Assembly (NCBI GenBank): GCA_030689795.1
Contig: JAUYEO010000006.1
Location: 1 to 7,141, forward strand
Source: Desulfobacterales bacterium
Lineage (GTDB): Bacteria > Desulfobacterota > Desulfobacteria > Desulfobacterales > RPRI01
Direction: 5' to 3'
DNA: 7,141 bases
The first letter of the stretch is position 1. The number at the start of each line of letters is the position of its first letter. The position numbers were made by a program, and so were the translations under genes. Below the pieces are notes generated by a model that searched no databases, was not told where the DNA came from, and saw only the letters and a list, made by a program, of their open reading frames with translations. Of the stretch, positions 1 to 6,364 are shown piece after piece.

Positions 1-1552
1 ATGCAGGAAGGTATATATTGAATGTGCTTCCTATTCCTATTTCGCTGTATACGTTGATGAATCCGCTGTGATTCTTGATTATTCCATAAACCGATGCAAG
101 ACCGAGACCTGTACCCCTTCCGATCTCACGGGTAGTAAAAAAAGGATCAAAAACTCTCTGTCTCGTTGCCTCATCCATTCCAATACCCGTATCTGTTATT
201 GAGATCCTGACATACCTGCCGGGCTGTACCGCAAAAGGCTTAATATAGGTCTCATCTATCAAAACGTTTCCAATGACAATATAAAGATTACCTCCCGAAG
301 GCATTGCCTGCCATGCATTCACATAAATATTCAAAAGCGCATGCTCTATCTGGCTCTGATCGGCTTTAACAGACCATACATTCTCCTGAAGCTTCGTTTG
401 AATATTTATCTCCTTTCGCGCGCGGCTGAAGAGTCTCGAAGTTCTTTCAACAAGTTCATTCAAGTCCGTATCTTTTATATAATATTTTCCGCCCCGCGCA
501 AAACCAAGTATCTGTCTTGTAAGGCTTGCGGCATTTTCAACCGAATCCTCCATTTTTTTGAGATTTTCATAATATGGATCCGACGGATCAATATCCATAA
601 GCATAAGGGATATGTTTCCCTGTATATTCATTAAAATATTATTGAAATCATGGGCAATGCCTCCTGCAAGAGTGCCTATTGCCTCCATTTTTTGTGCGTG
701 CCGCAATTCATGTTCAAGCTTTTTGTGTGCTTCCTCGGTCTGAATGCGTTCTGTAATATCGCGTATTAATCCACGAAAACCGACCGGCACATTATCCGGA
801 CCTTTGGCAAGGGCTATTGAAGCCTCAACAAAGCGATCTGAGCCGTCTTTTCTTTTAACCTTCCAGTCCAATAACTTCAAAGATCCGCCTGTTTTGAAAA
901 CAGTATTGAATGCCTCAAAGATCTTCTTTTTATTCTCTTTATCAACGCTGCCGCGGTAGTTTCTTCCTGTCACCTCGTCTTTGGAATAACCCAATATTCT
1001 GCAAAGCGATTCATTGCAAAAAACTATGTTTCCCTTCAGGTCAACTTCATAGTAACCATCATCCATACTGTCTAATATATTCTGATATTTTTCCCTGTTT
1101 TCGGATAATTCTCTCTCTTTTTGCTTGTAAAGCCTCAGGTCACGAATAAGGAGAAGTATGTACGGAACACCGTTATCTTTTACCATTATGGAATTTACTT
1201 CAAGAGGAATCACCTCGCCATGTTTGCTTATATATTCTATCTCATACGCATTCCGTTTGTCATAACCGGCTTTTCTTCCTTTCTGTCTTTCAATCATCTG
1301 TAAAAGGTATTTCTCCGGGATTACATCTTTTATATTGGCTTTGAGAGCTTCTTCCCTGTTGTAACCGGTAAATTTAAGTCCGGCTTCATTTATAAAAGCT
1401 ATGTTGCCCTGCAAATCATGATAAAGGACGACATCCGCGCAGGCCTCTGCCAGATCATTAAACCTATCAACATACTCACCAAGCTCCGCTTCAGCACGTT
1501 TGAGTTTTTCCGCTTCCTTTTGAAACTCTTCTTTTGATATGTTCTCCGACAT
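1..1552 (-). CDS. PAS-PAS sensor histidine kinase, 3' end cut off by the window
   Basis: This is a two-component sensor kinase that would autophosphorylate on histidine and pass the phosphate to a response regulator; its signal and partner are unknown. I translated 517 codons by hand. A short charged N-terminus leads into a PAS domain (about residues 27-140), a second PAS domain (about 155-268, ending in a DITER motif), a charged linker, and a HisKA domain with phosphoacceptor His301 in GGIAHDFNN. The ATPase domain follows: N box with Asn412 (NIYVNAWQAMP), G1 box DTGIGM with Asp454, F box FDPFFTT, and G2 box GTGLGL near 480-485. No membrane segment is visible, so it is probably cytosolic. The ATG at 1550-1552 is the first possible start, because an in-frame TGA lies at 1556-1558. 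A Shine-Dalgarno-like GGGAAG sits 6 nt upstream. The frame is open at position 1, near the usual end of the ATPase domain. A receiver domain could follow outside the window. A link to the amino-acid genes upstream is not shown. Confidence 0.93.
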   Translation of the reverse strand, partial: MSENISKEEFQKEAEKLKRAEAELGEYVDRFNDLAEACADVVLYHDLQGNIAFINEAGLKFTGYNREEALKANIKDVIPEKYLLQMIERQKGRKAGYDKRNAYEIEYISKHGEVIPLEVNSIMVKDNGVPYILLLIRDLRLYKQKERELSENREKYQNILDSMDDGYYEVDLKGNIVFCNESLCRILGYSKDEVTGRNYRGSVDKENKKKIFEAFNTVFKTGGSLKLLDWKVKRKDGSDRFVEASIALAKGPDNVPVGFRGLIRDITERIQTEEAHKKLEHELRHAQKMEAIGTLAGGIAHDFNNILMNIQGNISLMLMDIDPSDPYYENLKKMEDSVENAASLTRQILGFARGGKYYIKDTDLNELVERTSRLFSRARKEINIQTKLQENVWSVKADQSQIEHALLNIYVNAWQAMPSGGNLYIVIGNVLIDETYIKPFAVQPGRYVRISITDTGIGMDEATRQRVFDPFFTTREIGRGTGLGLASVYGIIKNHSGFINVYSEIGIGSTFNIYLPA

Positions 1553-1572
1553 AAATCACTTCCCGAACAGTA

Positions 1573-1602
1573 ATTAAAAATATGTTTGTGATAAATGCTC
1601 AA
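1573..1602 (-). promoter_or_regulatory. Possible sigma70-type promoter for the histidine kinase
   Basis: On the minus strand TTGAGC (1602-1597) is followed after 18 nt by TTTAAT (1578-1573). The second hexamer matches the -10 consensus at 5 of 6 bases and the first matches the -35 consensus at 4 of 6. Transcription would begin around 1566, leaving a very short leader that still carries GGGAAG before the ATG. The spacer is AT-rich, so a chance match is quite possible. Confidence 0.28.
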
Positions 1603-1717
1603 AATCGTTTAGCACAGAAATAACTGCAAGGTCAAATTAAAGGATTGTAATCTGGCAGGCGCATGATCCTGATGCGGTTTTAAAAAACGAAAGCCGATTC
1701 AGCCGAATAAATATTAT

Positions 1718-2551
1718 CTAAAGGTACAAAGCGTTTATTATTTTATTGCTTTCTTTAAGGGCCTCTTTGCAGGAATCTTTGAAAAATTCCCGGATATTTT
1801 CAAGGTACAGGGATCTGCCATCGTCATGGCCCGATAAAAGGGCGCTTTTCCCTTCATATACAGAGGATAAAAAAACCTCATAAACATCATTAAAATGTTT
1901 ATTATTATTTATGATGCTTTTGTAGAGATCGAGATCCTGCGCAAAAAGGCGGCCTATAAGGTCATAGTTTATTCTGAAGACGGGAGTTGAGCATGAAAGC
2001 GCACTGCCGGCATCCATATTCATCTTCTGGAGCGTTCGCCCCATGCAAATTGTCAGAAAATGAGTAAGTCCCTGAACAACAGCCATATGCCTGTCATGAA
2101 CGGAAGGATCCATGACGGTTACAAAAGCCCCCTTTGAAATATATTCATTTTCAAGCCATTTCAACCGTCTCTCTCCCCTGCCCGGACATAATATGACATT
2201 CTGACCTTTTATGGAATCCGTGAAAGGCCCGAATAACGGATGTGTGCCTATTACATCGGCTTCAGTATTATCGAGCATATTTTTTAAAGCCGCTTCCTTC
2301 AACGAACAGAGATCCATCAAAAGCTGATCTTTTCGCAGGAGAGGACCTATTTGTCCTGAAATTGCAATTGCAGCATCAAGGGGAACACTCAGGATAACTA
2401 CATCGCATTCATTTATTATATCTGTGTAAGTAATTTCTGTTTTTCGGCCTGAAACCAGAACCATGTATCCGGCATCGGAAAAAAATTTTCTGAACCACTG
2501 CCCCATGCTTCCCGTTCCGCCGATTATACCTATTGATATCCCTTTACTCAT
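1718..2551 (-). CDS. tyrA: Prephenate dehydrogenase, stand-alone
   Basis: It oxidatively decarboxylates prephenate to 4-hydroxyphenylpyruvate, the tyrosine branch from chorismate; arogenate use cannot be excluded. The 277 residues hold an N-terminal Rossmann domain with GGTGSMG at 11-17, the family motif GTHPLFGP with the likely catalytic His104, and a helical C-terminal domain. The helical domain contains QGLTHF (160-165), STPVFR with conserved Arg193, and GRLFAQD (200-206). The last stretch closely resembles the dehydrogenase half of the E. coli T-protein as I remember it. No fused chorismate mutase precedes it and no ACT domain follows. The second beta strand ends in Ser34-Gly-Arg-Lys rather than an acidic residue, which hints at NADP rather than NAD; this is inference. 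The ATG overlaps the aroC stop as ATGA and the Shine-Dalgarno match is weak (AGG, 2555-2557), so translation probably depends on coupling. It is the last aromatic gene of the cluster. Confidence 0.94.
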   Translation of the reverse strand: MSKGISIGIIGGTGSMGQWFRKFFSDAGYMVLVSGRKTEITYTDIINECDVVILSVPLDAAIAISGQIGPLLRKDQLLMDLCSLKEAALKNMLDNTEADVIGTHPLFGPFTDSIKGQNVILCPGRGERRLKWLENEYISKGAFVTVMDPSVHDRHMAVVQGLTHFLTICMGRTLQKMNMDAGSALSCSTPVFRINYDLIGRLFAQDLDLYKSIINNNKHFNDVYEVFLSSVYEGKSALLSGHDDGRSLYLENIREFFKDSCKEALKESNKIINALYL

Positions 2552-3603
2552 CTGCCTACGGCCCTCTGTCTCAACAGATGATCGGCCAGAACAAGGCTTA
2601 CCATCGATTCACAGACCACATTAATCCTCGGTATTGCTGAAACATCATGCCGTCCTTTTATGGATATGGATCTTTCATGCCCTGACAGATCAACAGTCTT
2701 CTGCTCTATTGCAATTGAAGGAATCGGCTTGACTGCAACCCGGATCACAATATCATCTCCGTTGGATATTCCGGCAAGAATCCCGCCGGAATTATTGGTC
2801 GAAAAACCTTCCGGAGTTATAGGGTCGTTATTTTCGGAACCTGGCATTGACGCGGCTTTAAAACCGGCGCCGATCTCGACTCCCTTGACGGCGCCTATGC
2901 TCATCAGGCCTTTTGCAAGATCGGCATCAAGCTTGTCAAAAACAGGCTCACCAAGGCCGGCAGGAACTCCCTTTGCCGTGATTTCCACAATGCCCCCGAT
3001 GGAGTCGCCTTTCTTCTTAACGTCATTTACCCGTTTTTCCATTTTCAGAGCAGCCTTCATATCAGGGCAGAAGAACATGTTTCCGGATACGGCGTCATGA
3101 TCGCGCATTCCGGCTTTGATTCCTCCAAGCTCAATTGTATACGCACATACGCTTATCTTCTCACGCCCCAGCAGTGCTTTCGCAACCGCACCGGCAGCCA
3201 CCCTTGCAACCGTTTCCCTTGCCGAGGCCCTTCCGCCTCCCCTCCAGTCTCTTATACCGTATTTGGCATGGTATGTTATATCACCATGTCCGGGTCTGAA
3301 AACATCCGCATATTTTTCGTAATGACCTGAATGAGGGTCCCTGTTTTTTATCATTATCATTACAGGAGTTCCTGTTGTAACTCCATTAAACACCCCTGAC
3401 ATCATAATTGCTACATCAGGTTCTTTTCTTGAAGTGCTTGCTGTCGACCCCCCCGGTTTTCGCCTGTCCAGCATATCCTGAATAAGCTTTTCATCAAGAG
3501 GTATTCCCGGAGGACAACCGTCTATAACAACACCAACCCCTTCTCCGTGCGATTCACCCCAGGTTGTAATTCTGAACAATGTTCCGAATGAGTTTCCGGG
3601 CAT
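2548..3603 (-). CDS. aroC: Chorismate synthase
   Basis: It converts 5-enolpyruvylshikimate-3-phosphate to chorismate with reduced FMN, the last common step of aromatic biosynthesis. The 351 residues match the usual bacterial length of about 350-360. The first signature is GESHG at 16-20, with His19, continuing into IDGCPPG. The second spans about 103-131: RPGHGD with His106, then KYGIRDWRGGGRASARET. The third, RHDVSAIPR, is near the C-terminus. Gly107 replaces the more usual alanine in RPGHAD and Ala126 replaces serine in RSSARET; both look conservative. A run of seven G on the coding strand (3448-3454) encodes part of PGGS (50-53), and the frame stays intact through it. The ATG overlaps the aroK stop as TAATG. 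AAGGA at 3613-3617, inside aroK, is a good Shine-Dalgarno about 9 nt upstream. Confidence 0.98.
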   Translation of the reverse strand: MPGNSFGTLFRITTWGESHGEGVGVVIDGCPPGIPLDEKLIQDMLDRRKPGGSTASTSRKEPDVAIMMSGVFNGVTTGTPVMIMIKNRDPHSGHYEKYADVFRPGHGDITYHAKYGIRDWRGGGRASARETVARVAAGAVAKALLGREKISVCAYTIELGGIKAGMRDHDAVSGNMFFCPDMKAALKMEKRVNDVKKKGDSIGGIVEITAKGVPAGLGEPVFDKLDADLAKGLMSIGAVKGVEIGAGFKAASMPGSENNDPITPEGFSTNNSGGILAGISNGDDIVIRVAVKPIPSIAIEQKTVDLSGHERSISIKGRHDVSAIPRINVVCESMVSLVLADHLLRQRAVGR

Positions 3604-4133
3604 TATCGTTTTTCCTTTACAGTTTCAATCAGTTTTATTATATCACGGCATACACCGCTTATATCAAGATAATCCGTATCAACATAATAATCCATCGTCT
3701 CTTCATAAAAGCGATTGCGGGTCAATAATATCTCGTCAATCTCTTCAAATGTTCCTTTTACGGTAAGGGCCGGCCTGAAATCTTTTGTTCCGTGATCCTT
3801 TTTTATTCTTTCTCTTATTGTCAAAGGTGTTGCCCTGAGCCATACAACAATTCCTGTTTTCTTCATATACCCGGCATTATCGCCGTCAAGAACTGCTCCT
3901 CCGCCTGTTGCAACAACATGCTTTTCGAGCGCAGAAAGTTCCCTGATGATATTTTTCTCAATTCTCCGGAATTCGTCCCATCCTGATGTTTCAACAATTT
4001 CAGAAATTGATTTATTGGCGCGGGTTACAAGTTCGACATCGGTGTCTGTGAATTTCATACCCAGATTTGCGGCAAGAAGCTTTCCAACCGAACTCTTCCC
4101 GGTGCATCGGTATCCTATAAGATATATGTTCAT
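3603..4133 (-). CDS. aroK: Shikimate kinase
   Basis: It phosphorylates shikimate at the 3-hydroxyl using ATP, feeding the EPSP synthase encoded just upstream. The 176 residues fit the family (about 165-180). A P-loop, GYRCTGKSS at 7-15, sits at the very N-terminus. Asp30 and Asp32 follow in TDTD, where the family binds Mg and shikimate. FRRIE at 55-59 carries the shikimate-binding arginine, GGG is at 77-79 in ATGGGAV, and Arg120 lies in the lid motif RPAL. All key residues are present, so it should be active. The P-loop has Tyr-Arg-Cys-Thr between its outer glycines, within known family variation. It starts 7 nt after the aroA stop and ends in a 1-nt overlap with aroC. I use aroK rather than aroL because only one kinase is seen. 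Confidence 0.97.
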   Translation of the reverse strand: MNIYLIGYRCTGKSSVGKLLAANLGMKFTDTDVELVTRANKSISEIVETSGWDEFRRIEKNIIRELSALEKHVVATGGGAVLDGDNAGYMKKTGIVVWLRATPLTIRERIKKDHGTKDFRPALTVKGTFEEIDEILLTRNRFYEETMDYYVDTDYLDISGVCRDIIKLIETVKEKR

Positions 4134-4140
4134 ACCCGCT

Positions 4141-5409
4141 TCAGCCTATCTCCCGGCCAAGAGTCTCGAGAACATTCCAGAAATCCGGGAAAGACTTTTC
4201 AACACATTTTTCATCTTTTATAAAAATGCCGGGTGTCCTGAGTCCTGCAACGGCAAAACTCATGGCAATTCTATGATCGTTGTATGTGTCAATCTCAGCC
4301 CCTCGGGGGGTTCCGCCTTTAACCGCGAGATCCGTTCCGGTACAATTTGCCTCTATGCCTGTTTTTGAAAGCTCATTCACAACGGCGGATAAACGATCGC
4401 TCTCTTTTTCTTTCAGATGGCCGACATTCTTTATAACAGTGGTTCCTTTCGCAAAAGATGCGACAACAGCAAGGGTTGGAACCATGTCCGGCATATCGGC
4501 CATATCCGCCTCGATTCCCGAAAGAGACCCTCCCTTTACTGAAATGCCGTCTTTTTCAAATACTATTTCACAACCCATCTTTTCAAGCAGCCGGACAAAC
4601 TTAAGGTCACCCTGGCGCGATTCTTTCGTAATTCCTTTTACCTTAATTTTAGATCCTGTAACGGCGGCGGCAGCCCAGAAATATCCCGCCTGCGAACAAT
4701 CCGGCTCGACATAATGATTCCCGGCCCTGTAACACCTGCGCCCTTCAATACCGAATTTTAAATATCCGTCGCGTTTTACATCTACACCAAACTTTGCCAT
4801 TATATCAATTGTCATGTCTATATACGGTTTTGATACAGGACCTTCAATAACTTCTATTTCTACACCTCTCTGTGTGTACGGCGCAATTAAAAGAATAGAG
4901 GAAAGGAACTGGCTGCTTAAATTACATTTCAGCTCGATCCGGCCTCCCTTTATATTTCCGCCTTTTATTACAACCGGCGGACATCCGTTATTATTAACCG
5001 ATCGAGCGGCAACTCCAAGACTGCTTAAACCATCCAGAAGATCCTTAATCGGACGCTCAGACATGCGGCTGGTCCCGGTCAGCGTATACTCGCCTTTACC
5101 GAGAGCGGCGACGCCGGTCAGCAGGCGCATGGATGTTCCCGAATTGCCGAGAAATACCGGTTCATGGCAGGCTTTAAGAGCCCCTTCATTCCCGTGAACC
5201 GTGATTTCCGTTTTAACATCATCAATCCTGACGCCCATTTGCCGCAAAGCTTCAAGAGTAAGGAGAGTATCGTCACTTCTGAGGCAGTTCTTTAACGTGC
5301 AGATTCCATCCGATAATGCCGAGGCAATCAGAAGTCTGTGTGTATAGCTCTTTGACCCCGGAACAGTTACTTCGCACCGATTAATGATTCTTGGAAATAT
5401 TTCTACCAT
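4141..5409 (-). CDS. aroA: 3-phosphoshikimate 1-carboxyvinyltransferase (EPSP synthase)
   Basis: It transfers the enolpyruvyl group of phosphoenolpyruvate to shikimate-3-phosphate. The 422 residues are typical in length. Visible landmarks are PGSKSYTHR at 17-25 with PEP-binding Lys20, LGNSGTSMRLL at 87-97, RPIKDLL, Asp308 in MPDMVPT (the likely general base), KESDRL with Glu336, YNDHRIAMS with Asp378-His-Arg380, and C-terminal Lys405 in VEKSFPDF. Compared with E. coli, Gly91 matches Gly96, but Ser93 replaces Ala98 and Leu96 replaces Pro101, giving the MRLL pattern seen in many Gram-positive-type enzymes. The start at 5407-5409 fits the family N-terminus. No strong Shine-Dalgarno precedes it, only an A-rich leader with GAGA about 20 nt upstream, which is unusual within this tight cluster. 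The gene is separated from aroE by a 136-nt repeat-filled gap and followed by aroK after 7 nt. Confidence 0.97.
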   Translation of the reverse strand: MVEIFPRIINRCEVTVPGSKSYTHRLLIASALSDGICTLKNCLRSDDTLLTLEALRQMGVRIDDVKTEITVHGNEGALKACHEPVFLGNSGTSMRLLTGVAALGKGEYTLTGTSRMSERPIKDLLDGLSSLGVAARSVNNNGCPPVVIKGGNIKGGRIELKCNLSSQFLSSILLIAPYTQRGVEIEVIEGPVSKPYIDMTIDIMAKFGVDVKRDGYLKFGIEGRRCYRAGNHYVEPDCSQAGYFWAAAAVTGSKIKVKGITKESRQGDLKFVRLLEKMGCEIVFEKDGISVKGGSLSGIEADMADMPDMVPTLAVVASFAKGTTVIKNVGHLKEKESDRLSAVVNELSKTGIEANCTGTDLAVKGGTPRGAEIDTYNDHRIAMSFAVAGLRTPGIFIKDEKCVEKSFPDFWNVLETLGREIG

Positions 5410-5444
5410 ATCTGTATATACTATTTTTTTCTCATTAAGTTAGG

Positions 5445-5474
5445 ACGCCGATTTTCGCCGATATCCGCAGATAG
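5445..5474. repeat. Three imperfect copies of a 10-nt tandem unit
   Basis: The plus strand reads ACGCCGATTT (5445-5454), TCGCCGATAT (5455-5464) and CCGCAGATAG (5465-5474), a strict 10-nt period with a CGCCGAT-like core. Period 10 excludes a codon-based origin. I recall similar CGCxGATxT intergenic tandems in several environmental bacterial genomes, but cannot check that here. It lies in the aroE-aroA gap, directly beside the heptad array. Confidence 0.75.
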
Positions 5475-5551
5475 ACAGGCTGTTAGGCTGTAGGCTTTTA
5501 GCTAAAAACCTAAAGCCTAAACGCCTACAGCCTATAACCTATAGCCTACAG
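5475..5551. repeat. Heptad repeat array forming a large inverted repeat between aroE and aroA
   Basis: Seven-nucleotide units fill this segment. On the plus strand AGGCT-type units come first (ACAGGCT, TTAGGCT, GTAGGCT, TTTAGCT). GCCTA-type complements follow (AACCTAA, AGCCTAA, CGCCTAC, AGCCTAT, AACCTAT, AGCCTAC). The halves pair as a hairpin: TAGGCTGTAGGC (5484-5495) is a perfect 12-bp complement of 5523-5534. After one mismatch, five more pairs (5497-5501 with 5517-5521) leave a 15-nt loop. The last unit (5543-5549) contains the aroE stop codon at 5546-5548, so the repeat reaches the very end of aroE. No T-run follows the hairpin in the direction of transcription, so it is not an intrinsic terminator. 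It may be a dispersed genomic element, an mRNA-stabilising hairpin, or both. Confidence 0.8.
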
Positions 5552-6355
5552 AGCATTCAGAACAGCCTTTTTCATAACATCGACCGGAGCTTTTATTCCG
5601 GTCCATAATTCAAACTGGAAGGCCCCCTGGTGAACGAACATGGAAACACCATCAATCGTAATGCAGCCTGCCTTTTTTGCTTCTGTCAACAAACGGGTTT
5701 TCAACGGATTATAGACGATATCCATCACAACCATACCTTTTTCAAGATACCTTCTTTCCACCGGCATTACATCCGTATGAGGCGTCATCCCGACAGGAGT
5801 CGTATTTATCAAAATATCATATTTCATTTTACCTATATCGTTTAACGGACGATAATCCGCGGAAAGATCTCCCGCAAGCCGTTCCCCTTTATCCGCGCTC
5901 CTGTTTATGACAGTTATTTTTCCGCCTTCTTTCTTTATGCAGAATCCGACAGCGCGGGCGGCTCCGCCGGCCCCGATGACTGCAATGTTCTTTCCTTTGA
6001 TCACCGTCTTTTCAGACAAAGCTTTTACCGCGCCAAATCCGTCGGAGTTATACCCCTTGAGACACCCGCCATTATTTATTATCGTATTTACCGCACCGAT
6101 TTTTAAAGCAATATCGTCCGCTTCGTCCAGATACTTCATTGCCTCTATCTTGTGCGGAATTGTGATGCTCGCGCCTTTTATGCCGAGAGTTCTTACCGAG
6201 ATGAGCGCATTTTTTATATTTTTAACGCCAAAGGCAAGATAGACGCCTTTGTAACCGGTAAATTCAAATGCCCTGTTATGCATGACAGGACTTAAGGTAT
6301 GGGATACCGGATCACCAAAGACGGCATAAACCGAAATATTTGAGTCGAATGTCAT
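5546..6355 (-). CDS. aroE: Shikimate dehydrogenase
   Basis: It reduces 3-dehydroshikimate to shikimate with NADPH. The 269 residues match the AroE subgroup. The substrate domain opens with VFGDPVSHTLSPVMHN, with shikimate-contacting Ser18 and Ser22, followed by TIPHK with catalytic Lys69, GAVNT at 87-91, and YNSDG with catalytic Asp105. The NSDG form replaces the commoner NTDG. The NADP domain starts with GAGGAARA at 128-135, and NRS at 151-153 holds the arginine expected to bind the 2'-phosphate. NTTPVGM and the C-terminal GVSMFVHQGAFQFELWTG are also typical. The ATG lies 9 nt after the pheA stop. The C-terminus ends inside the heptad repeat, which supplies the TAG, but the protein has a normal length and ending. 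Confidence 0.98.
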   Translation of the reverse strand: MTFDSNISVYAVFGDPVSHTLSPVMHNRAFEFTGYKGVYLAFGVKNIKNALISVRTLGIKGASITIPHKIEAMKYLDEADDIALKIGAVNTIINNGGCLKGYNSDGFGAVKALSEKTVIKGKNIAVIGAGGAARAVGFCIKKEGGKITVINRSADKGERLAGDLSADYRPLNDIGKMKYDILINTTPVGMTPHTDVMPVERRYLEKGMVVMDIVYNPLKTRLLTEAKKAGCITIDGVSMFVHQGAFQFELWTGIKAPVDVMKKAVLNAL

Positions 6356-6360
6356 TTTAT

Positions 6361-6364
6361 CCCT
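6361..6364 (-). promoter_or_regulatory. Shine-Dalgarno site of aroE next to the pheA stop
   Basis: The minus strand reads TAAAGGGATAAAATG, in which TAA is the pheA stop and AGGG is the core ribosome-binding sequence, 5 nt before the aroE ATG. Extended as AAAGGG it overlaps the stop codon. This layout favours handover of ribosomes from pheA to aroE. Confidence 0.6.

Noticed and set aside
341..1303. Plus-strand open frames of 60 to 97 codons
   Set aside because: They lie opposite the histidine kinase, whose PAS, HisKA and ATPase motifs are continuous on the minus strand.
1399..1602. Minus-strand 67-codon open frame overlapping the kinase start
   Set aside because: It is a shifted frame over the kinase N-terminus, which reads as a PAS protein from 1552. 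The 67-residue product has no recognisable features.
1660..1687. Possible intrinsic terminator after tyrA
   Set aside because: The only clear hairpin (CGCAT/ATGCG, 1660-1676) lies downstream of the T6 run (1687-1682) in the direction of transcription. The sequence before the T-run offers only a 4-bp stem. On the plus strand the hairpin is followed by TTTT but serves no gene.
2660..3100. Plus-strand open frame of 146 codons
   Set aside because: It is antisense to chorismate synthase, whose signatures cover this stretch, and the translation shows no family features. The same applies to the plus-strand frames at 3097-3330, 3946-4368, 4280-4714, 4814-5197 and 5907-6242, which lie opposite aroC, aroK, aroA and aroE.
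5484..5534. Rho-independent terminator between aroE and aroA
   Set aside because: The stem is long, but no T-run follows on the minus strand and the downstream genes belong to the same pathway.
5475..5551. CRISPR-like array
   Set aside because: The units are only 7 nt, contiguous without spacers, and occur in both orientations.
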